Assembly: GCA_012523915.1 (NCBI GenBank)
Contig: JAAYSU010000048.1
Coordinates: forward strand, 1-46,055
DNA length: 46,055 nt
Reading direction: 5' to 3'
Source: Clostridiales bacterium
GTDB taxonomy: Bacteria; Bacillota; Clostridia; Peptostreptococcales; Anaerovoracaceae
The notes beneath the pieces are model-generated. The model did no database searches, had not been told where the DNA came from, and saw nothing but the letters and a program-made list of their open reading frames with translations. The first letter of the stretch is position 1. The number at the start of each line of letters is the position of its first letter. A program made the translations under genes and the position numbers. Below, piece after piece: positions 1 to 9,184 of this stretch.

Positions 1-57
1 TGATATGAATAACAGTATAGCTAAGATAATAATAATTAAAATTGGTATTAATGATGG
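1..57 (-). CDS. N-terminal fragment of SPFH/Band 7 (stomatin-like) membrane protein, truncated by window edge
   Basis: Minus strand reads MPSLIPILIIIILAILLFIS, a hydrophobic N-terminus, immediately downstream of an nfeD gene; nfeD-SPFH pairing is common. Family call rests mostly on context. Confidence 0.5.
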
Positions 58-76
58 CATTTAAACACTTCCTTTC

Positions 77-535
77 CTATTCGTCGTGAACGGAAGTTAC
101 AATTAATTTAACCCCCTCGACCTTAAGTATTTTAACCTCTGTTCCCTTTTCCAACCTTTGATCTCTTTTATCTGCAATTGCAGTCCAAATCTGAGAATCA
201 GCTTTTACTAGACCGGTAGAATGGGGATTTATATCCTCAGTTACTACTGCAATCTGCCCTATCAAGGCATCAACGTTAGTTTTTGTGTGGCCGATTTTTA
301 ACTTCTTTTCTGCTATCGGCTTGGTGAAGTACAGTAATATTATTGAAACAATAAGAAAAGCAATTACCTGAGCCGTAATACCACCGCCCACATATGATAC
401 AAGTGCTGCAACAATACTACCTATTGTAAACCATATTGTAGTGAGTCCTAAAGTTACAGCCTCGATAATCGCAAAGATAACCGCTATACCAATCCAAACA
501 AAAGTGCTGTCTAATGTTAAACCGAAAATATCCAA
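77..535 (-). CDS. NfeD-family membrane protein
   Basis: 152 aa; N-terminal TM helices then OB-like domain (LIGQIAVVTEDINPHSTGLVKADSQIWTAIAD). Confidence 0.85.
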   Translation of the reverse strand: MDIFGLTLDSTFVWIGIAVIFAIIEAVTLGLTTIWFTIGSIVAALVSYVGGGITAQVIAFLIVSIILLYFTKPIAEKKLKIGHTKTNVDALIGQIAVVTEDINPHSTGLVKADSQIWTAIADKRDQRLEKGTEVKILKVEGVKLIVTSVHDE

Positions 536-559
536 TTTAATAATATCTCCTTTATTATA

Positions 560-1642
560 TTAACCTTCATCTGCCTTCTTAAGTATAAGTTTAATAACCT
601 CATTTACTATCTCAGATGGAGGACAGCTTTTAATCACATTTCCTTTTTCAAAAATCAACCCTTTATTAGTTCCAAAGGCAACGCCTAAATCCGCTTCCTT
701 AGCTTCACCAGGGCCATTAACCTCACATCCCATGATTGCAACCGTTATTGGTTTAAGCTTTTCTTTTTCCCATCTTTGCTGCAGCGGTTTAAGTCTGTCC
801 TCTATCTCGTCGGTTATATTAATAAGATCAACTCTTGTACGGCCACAGGTTGGACAGGATATGAAGTTAAAAGCTCTTTTGCGTATACCAACAGCATCTA
901 ATATTTCTTTGGCTAGGCCTACTTCTTCAACAGGATCACCCGTCAGTGATACTCGCATAGTATCGCCAATGCCTTCAAGTAACAAGGCGCCAATCCCTAT
1001 TGCTGATTTCATTCTTCCGCTTTTAATAGTGCCTGATTCTGTAATACCAATATGGATAGGGTAATTCAACTTTTCTGCAACTATTTTATATGCATCATAA
1101 TTCATCTTAATATCTGATGCTTTTAAAGACACAACGATGTCATTGTACCCGAGTTTCTCAACTTCTTCAACTGCTTTTAATGCACTTTCAGCCAAAGCTT
1201 GTGCTGTGACGCGTCCATGCCTAGAAAGGATTTCTTTCTCCAAGGACCCAGAGTTAACGCCTATTCTAATAGGAATTCGGTGTTTGCTTGCTGTATCTAA
1301 CACAGCTTTTACACGCTCAATACTCCCTATATTCCCCGGATTAATTCTAATTTTATCAGCGCCATTTTCAATAGCTGCTATTGCTAATCTATAATCAAAA
1401 TGAATGTCGGCTACGAGAGGCAGTTTTATTCGCTTTTTTATTTCTCCCAATGCAATTGCAGCTTCTTTGTCTATAACTGCACATCTTACAATCTCACAGC
1501 CAGCATCTTCAAGCCTTTCAATCTGTTCTACAGTGGACTTTATATCCCTTGTATCCGTATTGGTCATTGATTGTATTGTAACAGGATATCCTCCACCAAT
1601 AGGAACATCCCCGCACATTATTTTCTTCGTTACCCTTTGCAA
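560..1642 (-). CDS. ispG: 4-hydroxy-3-methylbut-2-enyl diphosphate synthase (flavodoxin)
   Basis: 360 aa; VTIQSMTNTDTRD, VRCAVID, SCPTCGRTRVDL, MGCEVNGPGEA motifs of IspG/GcpE. Confidence 0.97.
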   Translation of the reverse strand: MQRVTKKIMCGDVPIGGGYPVTIQSMTNTDTRDIKSTVEQIERLEDAGCEIVRCAVIDKEAAIALGEIKKRIKLPLVADIHFDYRLAIAAIENGADKIRINPGNIGSIERVKAVLDTASKHRIPIRIGVNSGSLEKEILSRHGRVTAQALAESALKAVEEVEKLGYNDIVVSLKASDIKMNYDAYKIVAEKLNYPIHIGITESGTIKSGRMKSAIGIGALLLEGIGDTMRVSLTGDPVEEVGLAKEILDAVGIRKRAFNFISCPTCGRTRVDLINITDEIEDRLKPLQQRWEKEKLKPITVAIMGCEVNGPGEAKEADLGVAFGTNKGLIFEKGNVIKSCPPSEIVNEVIKLILKKADEG

Positions 1643-1656
1643 TTTTTTCCCCTCTA

Positions 1657-2664
1657 CTAATTCAGTATAAAGCGATCAACGTCTTGAATTACTAGATAAA
1701 TCATAAGTCCAAACAGTATTAATATTCCTGCAAAATGAATCTTAGCTTCAATTTCATCACTTATCACTTTACCTGTAAACAGCCGAATTACAAGGAAAAG
1801 AAGCTTCCCACCATCCAATGCAGGAAACGGCAACATATTTACTATTGCAAGGTTTAAGCTTATTAAAGCAGCCAAATTCGCAATATATATAATTCCAAGC
1901 TTCGCTTGATCGTTTATTATACTGACTATACCAACAGGGCCAACTAAATCATCCATTGAACCCTCCCCTTTGAAAAGTAACCCTAAATAGCTTACCATTT
2001 CTTTAGCCAGCGACCATGTACTTGCAACACCTGCTTTCAGGGATTTCCAAACAGAGTGTTCAATTTTGGAGGTAATTCCTATTATACGCCTTCCCATTTC
2101 ATCAGTCGTCACTCCGCTTGTCAAGCTTATTGTTTCTCCGTCGCGAATTACCACTACATCTACAGTTTCTCCTGTACTCTCTGACAGTGTGGAAATAACA
2201 TCATTCCAGCTGCTAATTTCCGTGTTATTTATTTTAATGATTTCATCCCCCGGCTTGAGTCCTGCCAATTCAGAAGGGTATCCCTCAGCTACTTCGCCGA
2301 TAATATTTGTGGTAAACCCTAAAGCCAGCACAATAATCGCTATTATGGCAATTGTAGTTATTAAGTTCATGGCAGAACCGGCAACTACCACAATAGCCTT
2401 CTGCCATGGGGCTTTTCTGTTAAAAGATCTCGGATCATTAGATTCTTCTTCTTCCCCTTCCAGGTTTACATATCCCCCGATTGGTAAAGCTCTCAAGGAA
2501 TATTTAGTCTCTCCTCTTCCAAAGTGAATCAAGCCAGGCCCCATACCTAAAGAGAATTCATTTACACGAACTCCTACGGCCTTTGCTGCTATGAAATGAC
2601 CAAATTCATGTACAAATATCAATAGACAAAATATAATAATAGCATATATTATAGTTAATCCCAT
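1657..2664 (-). CDS. rseP: Site-2 intramembrane metalloprotease RseP/RasP with one PDZ domain
   Basis: 335 aa; HEFGH zinc motif, PDZ-like region, NMLPFPALDGG motif. Confidence 0.95.
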   Translation of the reverse strand: MGLTIIYAIIIFCLLIFVHEFGHFIAAKAVGVRVNEFSLGMGPGLIHFGRGETKYSLRALPIGGYVNLEGEEEESNDPRSFNRKAPWQKAIVVVAGSAMNLITTIAIIAIIVLALGFTTNIIGEVAEGYPSELAGLKPGDEIIKINNTEISSWNDVISTLSESTGETVDVVVIRDGETISLTSGVTTDEMGRRIIGITSKIEHSVWKSLKAGVASTWSLAKEMVSYLGLLFKGEGSMDDLVGPVGIVSIINDQAKLGIIYIANLAALISLNLAIVNMLPFPALDGGKLLFLVIRLFTGKVISDEIEAKIHFAGILILFGLMIYLVIQDVDRFILN

Positions 2665-3800
2665 TACTCTAATTTCCCCCTAATCTCTTGATCTATAGAG
2701 AGTATGTCTGATAAACCAATTATATTCACAGCTACATGTTCTTCCATCACTCGTTCTATAGTTCTCTGAATATCAATAAATGAAATTTTCCCTTCGATAA
2801 ACTGCTGAACTAATACCTCATTAGCTGCATTTAGCACAACCGGGTAGCTTTTACCTTTTTTAATAGCCTCATAAGCTAAATCCAAACATCTGAAAACTTT
2901 TGTATCAGCCTTCTCAAATGTCAAGGAACCCAGACTAAAAAAGTCTACCGTAGGCACATCATTTCGTATCCTCTCAGGATAGGTAAGAGCATAGCTTATT
3001 GGTACCCTCATATCAGGAGCTCCAAGCTGTGCAATGATTGAATGATCCTTGTATTCAACCATCGAGTGAATTATGCTTTCCTTGTGAACAATTACATCTA
3101 TATACTCAGGTTCAATGTCAAATAGCCATCTTGCTTCTATTACTTCCAGTCCCTTATTCATCATTGTGGCGGAATCTATTGTTATTTTGCTTCCCATCGA
3201 CCAATTCGGATGTCTAAGTGCCTGTTCTAGGGTAACTCCCTCAAGTTCCTTTAAAGTGTAACCTCTAAAGGGTCCACCCGAAGCAGTTAAGTAAATTCGC
3301 TTAATATCCTTTTCACTATTTCCCTGTAGAGCTTGAAATATTGCGCTATGTTCGCTGTCTACAGGCAATATCTTAACGCCATTCTTTTTTGCTTCATCAA
3401 TTATAAACTTTCCTCCAGTTACCAAGGTCTCCTTGTTAGCCAGTGCGATATTCTTCCCTGATTTTATTGCTTCATAGGTAGGCACCAGACCTCTCATGCC
3501 TACTAAAGAGTTCAATAGTATATCGCATTCCGCCTTTGACGCAACTTCTTTTAAACCGGATTCACCCCACAAAACTTCCAATCTTCGAAAGCGTTTTTTA
3601 AGTTTAATTGCATCCCTTTCTTCTTCTACACATACAAGATCAGGATTAAATGCTTCTATTTGCTTAGTAAGCACTTCCACTCGCTTACCACAAGTCAATG
3701 CCTTTACTGTAAATTTGTCTCGATTTTTACTTATTATATCCAGTGCTTGTGTTCCTATTGATCCTGTGGAGCCTAATATTGAAATTTTCTTCATTCTCAC
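2664..3800 (-). CDS. dxr: 1-deoxy-D-xylulose 5-phosphate reductoisomerase
   Basis: 378 aa; ILGSTGSIGTQALD, ALANKETLVTGG, PVDSEHSAIFQAL, LTASGGPFR. Confidence 0.97.
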   Translation of the reverse strand: MRMKKISILGSTGSIGTQALDIISKNRDKFTVKALTCGKRVEVLTKQIEAFNPDLVCVEEERDAIKLKKRFRRLEVLWGESGLKEVASKAECDILLNSLVGMRGLVPTYEAIKSGKNIALANKETLVTGGKFIIDEAKKNGVKILPVDSEHSAIFQALQGNSEKDIKRIYLTASGGPFRGYTLKELEGVTLEQALRHPNWSMGSKITIDSATMMNKGLEVIEARWLFDIEPEYIDVIVHKESIIHSMVEYKDHSIIAQLGAPDMRVPISYALTYPERIRNDVPTVDFFSLGSLTFEKADTKVFRCLDLAYEAIKKGKSYPVVLNAANEVLVQQFIEGKISFIDIQRTIERVMEEHVAVNIIGLSDILSIDQEIRGKLE

Positions 3801-3817
3801 CCAATTTCCCTATTATT

Positions 3818-4597
3818 TTAATATATAACGATAATAATATAATAATACACAAATGGTGCTGTAAACAATACACTATCAAACCTATCGAGTATTCCTCCAT
3901 GACCAGGGATTAAATTTCCATAATCCTTTATTCCCATCTTACGTTTAAAGGTTGATGCCGTCAAATCACCAAGCTGGGATACTATACTGCCAACAAAACC
4001 GATCATGATGCAGTGTATCAACAACTCGTATGCAAATAAGTAGCTAAATACTATACTTATTATGACACTTCCGACAATTCCGCCGATAGCACCTTCAATT
4101 GTCTTTTTGGGACTTATCTTGGGGCATAACTTGTGTTTTCCCAAAACATATCCAGTAAAATATGCCATTATATCTGTTGCAAATGAACATAAGATAACTA
4201 GCCAAAGTAAAATGCTAATATCAGTTCTATCTATTAAAACTAAATGGTATGAAAAATATACGACATAAAAAACCCCTGTGATGGTAGCCATCGCATCAGC
4301 AAGTTCTCTTCTGTCGATTTTAAACAAGTATAATAAGCTTAATACAATAACTCCATAAAACCATAGTAGATTATAGAAATTATTTAATTCTAAGAAGGCA
4401 ATAATATATAGCGTAATAGCTGCTAGATAACCTATAAAATAGCTAGGAGCAACTCCTATATTATTAAAACCTCTAAAAAATTCCCTAATGCCGACTAATG
4501 ATAACAATAGGCAGGCAATCAATAACACGGTATCACCCAAGTATATTACAGCCAATAATGGCAACAGTATTAATCCGGATAATATCCTAGTCTTCAT
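3818..4597 (-). CDS. cdsA: Phosphatidate cytidylyltransferase
   Basis: 259 aa polytopic; C-terminal signature SQLGDLTASTFKRKMGIKDYGNLIPGHGGILDRFDS. Confidence 0.96.
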   Translation of the reverse strand: MKTRILSGLILLPLLAVIYLGDTVLLIACLLLSLVGIREFFRGFNNIGVAPSYFIGYLAAITLYIIAFLELNNFYNLLWFYGVIVLSLLYLFKIDRRELADAMATITGVFYVVYFSYHLVLIDRTDISILLWLVILCSFATDIMAYFTGYVLGKHKLCPKISPKKTIEGAIGGIVGSVIISIVFSYLFAYELLIHCIMIGFVGSIVSQLGDLTASTFKRKMGIKDYGNLIPGHGGILDRFDSVLFTAPFVYYYIIIVIY

Positions 4598-5304
4598 TTA
4601 AGCCCTCCAAAACGTCTTACACGCTTCTGATATTCTTTAATCGCGTCTTCTAGACACTCTGGTGTAAAATCTGGCCATAAGGTATCGGTAAAAACAAATT
4701 CACTATAGGCAGATTGCCAGAGTAGAAAATTAGACAATCTCTTTTCTCCACTCGTCCTTATAACTAAATCCGGGTCGGGAATAGCACTTGTAAACAAATG
4801 CTCTTTAAATATAGATTGGGTTATATCCTCAGCTTTCATTTCATTATTTGCAACTTTATCTGCTATTAGTTTAGTAGCTCTAACGATTTCATCACGACTA
4901 CCATAATTTAATGCTATATTGAACTGAAGACCAGTATTATCACGAGTTTTGATCAATGCTTCTTCAATTTTTTGTACTGCTTTTTTTGGTAGTTTGTTAT
5001 AATCTCCTATAATTTTAACCTTCACATTGTTTTGATTTAGCTCTTCTAATTCCCTTTCTACATAATGCACGAGAAGATTAAAAATACCGCCCACCTCATT
5101 TTCTGGCCGCTTCCAATTCTCTGTCGAAAAAGCATATACAGTTAAGTGTTTTACACCTAATGAAGAAGTCCGTTTCACTATTTCTTTTAGGGCTATCATT
5201 CCCGCATTATGACCTGCAAGTCTGGGTAAAGACTTGCTTCTTGCCCATCTTCCATTGCCATCCATTACTATTGCTATATGATTAGGTAATTTTTCACGGT
5301 CCAA
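4594..5304 (-). CDS. uppS: Isoprenyl (undecaprenyl) diphosphate synthase
   Basis: HIAIVMDGNGRWA, FSTENWKRP, RTSGEKRLSNFLLWQSAYSEF. ORF track begins at 5313 (GTG); GAGG spacing favours TTG at 5304. Confidence 0.95.
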   Translation of the reverse strand: MDREKLPNHIAIVMDGNGRWARSKSLPRLAGHNAGMIALKEIVKRTSSLGVKHLTVYAFSTENWKRPENEVGGIFNLLVHYVERELEELNQNNVKVKIIGDYNKLPKKAVQKIEEALIKTRDNTGLQFNIALNYGSRDEIVRATKLIADKVANNEMKAEDITQSIFKEHLFTSAIPDPDLVIRTSGEKRLSNFLLWQSAYSEFVFTDTLWPDFTPECLEDAIKEYQKRVRRFGGLK

Positions 5305-5333
5305 AAAATTCACCTCAATTCAATACGAAACAT

Positions 5334-5356
5334 AAGGACGGTTTCTAACCGTCCTT
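5334..5356 (-). other. 10-bp hairpin (AAGGACGGTT-TCT-AACCGTCCTT) spanning the small-ORF stop codon, inside the frr-uppS operon
   Basis: Perfect 10-bp inverted repeat, 3-nt loop; no strong U-tract follows on the minus strand. Confidence 0.7.
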
Positions 5357-5545
5357 TCTATAAGCATCCGGAATTTTACAAAGAGTCAGAAGGTATTTGT
5401 CTTCTGATAATTCCTGCTTAATTATCCTTAAGTATCCATCTTGCATTTTCTTTACTGGGCCGGTTTCGGTTATTTCCCATTTCAAACCCTTCGAAGAAAG
5501 TATCTTTATAGCATCATCTAAATATAAACCTAATAAATCATACAT
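5345..5545 (-). CDS. Small uncharacterised protein, weakly PASTA-like
   Basis: 66 aa between frr and uppS; GLYLDDAIKILSSKGLKWEITET resembles a single PASTA-type repeat; tightly packed in operon. Confidence 0.7.
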   Translation of the reverse strand: MYDLLGLYLDDAIKILSSKGLKWEITETGPVKKMQDGYLRIIKQELSEDKYLLTLCKIPDAYRKDG

Positions 5546-6099
5546 TAAACTTCCATGATTTCCTTTTCTTTATTAGCTATAATATCATCTATGTCCTTGA
5601 TGCAAGCATCAACACTTTTTTGTACATTATCTAATTCAGACTTGAGATCGTCTTCGGTTATTTCTCCGGCCTTTTCCTGTTTTTTAAGAGTATCATTAAC
5701 CTCACGTCTTATATTTCTAACTGCAATTTTCGCATCTTCACCCATTTTTTTTACTATCTTACTAAGTTCTTTTCTTCTCTCTTCAGTAAGCTGCGGAATA
5801 GCCAGACGTATTACCTTACCGTCATTTGCAGGGTTAATACCTAAATTCGCAATATTTATTGCCTTTTCAATATCTTGTATGGATTTAGGATCAAATGGAG
5901 TTATCAATAAAGTTCTTGGGTCTGGAGCAGAAACATTTGCGATGTTTCTCAAGGGTGTAGGCACACCATAGTAATCGACCATTACCTTATCAAGCAAGGT
6001 AGGATTAGCTCTGCCAGCCCTTACTGTATTCAAGTCTTCAATTAAAACAGACTTAGTTTTTTCCTGCTTTTCATTAAGTAAATCCATTATATCACTCAT
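5545..6099 (-). CDS. frr: Ribosome recycling factor
   Basis: VEDLNTVRAGRANPTLLDKVMVDYYGVPTPL-type sequence, GKVIRLAIPQLTEERRKEL; SD AAAGGAGG before Met at 6099 (ORF track start 6135). Confidence 0.97.
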   Translation of the reverse strand: MSDIMDLLNEKQEKTKSVLIEDLNTVRAGRANPTLLDKVMVDYYGVPTPLRNIANVSAPDPRTLLITPFDPKSIQDIEKAINIANLGINPANDGKVIRLAIPQLTEERRKELSKIVKKMGEDAKIAVRNIRREVNDTLKKQEKAGEITEDDLKSELDNVQKSVDACIKDIDDIIANKEKEIMEV

Positions 6100-6124
6100 C
6101 TTATATACCTCCTTTAATAATCGC

Positions 6125-6832
6125 CTAGTCAACAATCAGTGTACCAAATTTCTCACCGTAAACAGCCTTTACCACGCTGTCAGGTTCTGTTAAACCGAAT
6201 ACATGAATAGGTATATTGTTATCCATACATAAAGATGCTGCTGTTGAATCCATTACCCCTAGCCCTTTATTTAGCAATTCCTTATGAGTCAAGCTTTCAT
6301 AGGGTTTAGCATTCGGATTTATTGAAGGGTCATCATCATATACCGCATCAACTTTCTTAGCTAAAAGTATGGCATCTGCCTCTATTTCAGCAGCCCTTAA
6401 GGCTGCTGCTGTATCTGTTGAAAAAAACGGATTTCCTGTTCCTGCTGCAAAAATCACAACTATATTTTTTGCAAGATGACTTATTGCACGTCTTCTAATA
6501 TAGGGTTCTGCAATCTCTTTCATCTCTATAGCGGTTTGGACCCTTGTAGGAATATCTAAAGCCTCAAAAGCATCTTGTAGAGCTAGTGCGTTTATACAAG
6601 TTGCTAGCATTCCCATATAGTCGGCTGTAGCTCTATCCATACTTTTACTGGTTCTTCCCCTCCAGAAATTCCCACCGCCTACTACAACAGCTACTTGTAC
6701 CTTAGCATCAGTTAGTTTCTTGACTTGAAGCGCTACCATATTCAGCATTTTTTCATTTAATCCGAATTTGTTTTCTCCCGCAAGTGCTTCACCACTGATT
6801 TTCAATATTACTCTTCTATATTTTGGCTCCAT
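6125..6832 (-). CDS. pyrH: UMP kinase
   Basis: [58 protein letters not shown] before Met at 6832. Confidence 0.97.
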   Translation of the reverse strand: MEPKYRRVILKISGEALAGENKFGLNEKMLNMVALQVKKLTDAKVQVAVVVGGGNFWRGRTSKSMDRATADYMGMLATCINALALQDAFEALDIPTRVQTAIEMKEIAEPYIRRRAISHLAKNIVVIFAAGTGNPFFSTDTAAALRAAEIEADAILLAKKVDAVYDDDPSINPNAKPYESLTHKELLNKGLGVMDSTAASLCMDNNIPIHVFGLTEPDSVVKAVYGEKFGTLIVD

Positions 6833-6862
6833 TGTCCCTCCCCGTTTCCGTCTAATCCAACA

Positions 6863-6918
6863 AGAGGACACCATCAATAGTGTCCTCTCATTATAGCATA
6901 AATGTTATTAATTGTTCA
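6863..6918 (-). promoter_or_regulatory. Internal promoter in tsf-pyrH junction (-35 TGAACA, 17 bp, extended -10 TGcTATAAT) followed by 9-bp 5'-UTR hairpin
   Basis: Minus strand TGAACA (6918-6913), 17 nt, TATAAT (6895-6890); then AGAGGACAC / GTGTCCTCT inverted repeat 6863-6871 / 6880-6888. Confidence 0.55.
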
Positions 6919-7822
6919 TCTGTTTTGCAACTTCTTCTGCAAAATTCTCTTCTTTCTTCTCTATGCCTTCTCCAACTTCATATCTTACCATTTCTGTAAC
7001 TTCTACAGCCTTTCCTAATGCTCTTGAAGTGTCATCAATATATTGCTTTACAGAAATATCAGTATCTTTTACGAAGCTTTGCTCCAGTAGGCAGATTTCT
7101 TTAAGTTCTTTCTTAAGTCTTCCTACCACCATCTTTTCAACAATATTCTGTGGTTTACCTTCGTTAAGTGCCTGCTGAATTAAAATATTCTTTTCATTCT
7201 CAATGTACTCTTGATCTATGTCAGATTCTGCAATAAATCTAGGGTTCATTGATGCCACCTGCATAGCCAGATCTCTTCCTAGTGTATAAACATCTTCTAA
7301 TGAGGCTTCTGTCTTCAAACCAATTATAACGCCGATTCTTCCATTTCCATGAACATAACCAACATGAACCACTCCCGGTTCTTCGCATTTAACGAATCTT
7401 CTAATGCTCATGTTTTCACCGATCTTTGCAATTTTATTATTTAAAGCATCTTGGACTGTGCCTTCATCCATATACTTTAGCGTCATGAATTCGTCCATAT
7501 CTTTTACATCGTTGTTTAAAACCATGTCACAAAGTGTATCAACAAATTCCACGAATTCTTCATTCTTTGCAACAAAGTCAGTCTCGGCATTGACCTCAAT
7601 TGCAGCTGCTTTCTTTCCATCTTCTGTAAAGGCCAATTGTATCAACCCTTGAGATGCAATTCTCCCTGCTTTCTTTGCAGCTTTAGCAAGACCTTTCTCT
7701 CTCAAAAGCTCAATCGCTTTTTCGATATCTCCATCTGCCTCAACTAAAGTATTCTTACAATCCATCATGCCTGCGCCTGTACGTTCACGCAGTTCTTTTA
7801 CCATTGATGCGGTAACAGCCAT
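6908..7822 (-). CDS. tsf: Elongation factor Ts
   Basis: MVKELRERTGAGMMDCKNTLVEADGDIEKAIELLREKG, AAIEVNAETDFVAKNEEF. Confidence 0.98.
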   Translation of the reverse strand: MAVTASMVKELRERTGAGMMDCKNTLVEADGDIEKAIELLREKGLAKAAKKAGRIASQGLIQLAFTEDGKKAAAIEVNAETDFVAKNEEFVEFVDTLCDMVLNNDVKDMDEFMTLKYMDEGTVQDALNNKIAKIGENMSIRRFVKCEEPGVVHVGYVHGNGRIGVIIGLKTEASLEDVYTLGRDLAMQVASMNPRFIAESDIDQEYIENEKNILIQQALNEGKPQNIVEKMVVGRLKKELKEICLLEQSFVKDTDISVKQYIDDTSRALGKAVEVTEMVRYEVGEGIEKKEENFAEEVAKQMNN

Positions 7823-7844
7823 ATTTCAGGCCTCCTTTCCATTA

Positions 7845-8588
7845 TTAATCAGTGGTTTCTTCTACTGTTTCTTCTTCAGTATTGACAGGTTCATCATCAA
7901 ATGATTCACCTTGCTTTGCTTCAATGACAGCATCTGCCATTTTCCCTGCAATAAGCTTTACTGCTCTTATCGCATCGTCATTAGCAGGAATAATATAATC
8001 TACATCATCTGGGTCGCAGTTTGTATCTACTATTCCAACTATAGGTATACCTAAGATACGTGCTTCTCTAACTGCAATTTTCTCCTTTTTAGGATCAACT
8101 ACGAAAACCGCACCCGGCATACCACTCATATCTTTAATTCCACCTAGGAATTTTTCCAGCCTATCTGCTTCTGCTTTTAACTTTAATACTTCTTTCTTAG
8201 TTAAAGCATCAAAAGTGCCATCAGTCTCCATATTTCTAATTTCATTCAGCCTATCGATACGTTGCGAGATAGTCTTAAAGTTAGTAAGCATACCGCCTAA
8301 CCATCTCTCATTCACGTAAAACATACCGCATCTCTTAGCTTCTTCAGCAATTGCTGCCTGAGCTTGTTTCTTTGTTCCAACAAAGAGAATAGGCTTTCCT
8401 TCTGCGGCAACATCTCTTATGAAATTGTATGCCTCCTCAAACTTTCTAACTGTTTTCTGAAGATCAATGATATAAATACCATTTCTCTCAGTGAAGATAT
8501 ATGGAGCCATTTTCGGGTTCCATCTTCTTGTTTGGTGTCCAAAATGAACACCTGCTTCTAAAAGCTGTTTCATTGTAATAATCGCCAT
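7845..8588 (-). CDS. rpsB: 30S ribosomal protein S2
   Basis: [68 protein letters not shown]. Confidence 0.98.
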   Translation of the reverse strand: MAIITMKQLLEAGVHFGHQTRRWNPKMAPYIFTERNGIYIIDLQKTVRKFEEAYNFIRDVAAEGKPILFVGTKKQAQAAIAEEAKRCGMFYVNERWLGGMLTNFKTISQRIDRLNEIRNMETDGTFDALTKKEVLKLKAEADRLEKFLGGIKDMSGMPGAVFVVDPKKEKIAVREARILGIPIVGIVDTNCDPDDVDYIIPANDDAIRAVKLIAGKMADAVIEAKQGESFDDEPVNTEEETVEETTD

Positions 8589-8599
8589 ATTTACCTCCT

Positions 8600-8709
8600 G
8601 GTTTTAATCCTCCACCCCGCATACCTCACAAACGACCTTTTGGGCACCTGTTTGTAAGTAGCAAGATGTGTGTTTTTCTTGGATCTTCTTGCTTTTGAGA
8701 TCCTTGAAT
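8600..8709 (-). ncRNA. Candidate structured 5' leader of rpsB (possible autoregulatory ribosomal-protein leader)
   Basis: Minus-strand pairings: 5-bp GGATC(8703-8699)/GATCC(8685-8681); 7-bp AGCAAGA(8693-8687)/TCTTGCT(8666-8660), which starts inside the first loop (H-type pseudoknot); 9-bp CTTACAAAC(8658-8650)/GTTTGTGAG(8633-8625). Confidence 0.6.
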
Positions 8710-8738
8710 ACTATACTATATCATCTTTCATAATGCAA
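8710..8738 (-). promoter_or_regulatory. Promoter of rpsB-tsf
   Basis: Minus strand TTGCAT (8738-8733), 17 bp, TATAGT (8715-8710); predicted +1 near 8703, at the first base of the leader's first stem. Confidence 0.6.
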
Positions 8739-8746
8739 GAAAAATT

Positions 8747-9103
8747 TTAACACAAATGCCTTAGAAAGCTCTTTTTCGTGTGAGAATACCTTCGTTGACT
8801 GACTGATAAGACCGCCCCATTAACAAGATGAATTTCATAACGCTCTAGATGGACAGTTTTATTCAAATTCACAATAAAACTGTTATGACATCTACAAAAT
8901 CTTTTATCGATCATTTTCTTTAGTTCTTTGAAACTTCCATAAAAGCTATAGATATCATCCTCAGTATACACATGTATTATTCTTAACTCTTTCTCAAAAT
9001 ACAGTATGTCGTCTATCTTAATCCTCGTCGTACCTTGCTTTCTTGAAAGAACTAAATATTCATTCCCACCGTTGACTTGTATAAAACTGTTTTTTTGTGA
9101 CAT
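8747..9103 (-). CDS. Stand-alone LytTR-type DNA-binding domain protein
   Basis: IKIDDILYFEKELRIIHVYTEDDIYSFYGSFKELKKMI...FCRCHNSFIVNLNKTVHLERYEIHLVNGAVLSVSQRRY is LytTR-like; no receiver domain. GGAGG precedes ATG at 9103 (ORF track start 9160). Confidence 0.85.
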   Translation of the reverse strand: MSQKNSFIQVNGGNEYLVLSRKQGTTRIKIDDILYFEKELRIIHVYTEDDIYSFYGSFKELKKMIDKRFCRCHNSFIVNLNKTVHLERYEIHLVNGAVLSVSQRRYSHTKKSFLRHLC

Positions 9104-9106
9104 CAC

Positions 9107-9171
9107 TTGAACCTCCATTTTAACTACATAAAAAAGACGTCGTGTATATATAGACGCCATTTGAGGTTCAA
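9107..9171 (-). promoter_or_regulatory. Nested stem-loops before the LytTR gene: terminator-like inner hairpin, outer 9-bp stem covering the SD
   Basis: Minus strand TTGAACCTC (9171-9163) pairs with GAGGTTCAA (9115-9107), which contains part of GGAGG; inner GGCGTC/GACGTC hairpin is followed directly by TTTTTT. Confidence 0.5.
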
Positions 9172-9184
9172 AAATTGCACTTAT

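Noticed and set aside
732-1670. Plus-strand ORFs opposite ispG (110, 85 and 88 aa)
   Set aside because: Ser/Ile-rich antisense shadows of a well-supported gene; no SD or domain signal.
5555-5971. 138-aa plus-strand ORF opposite frr
   Set aside because: Antisense shadow ORF with low-complexity Ser/Leu composition.
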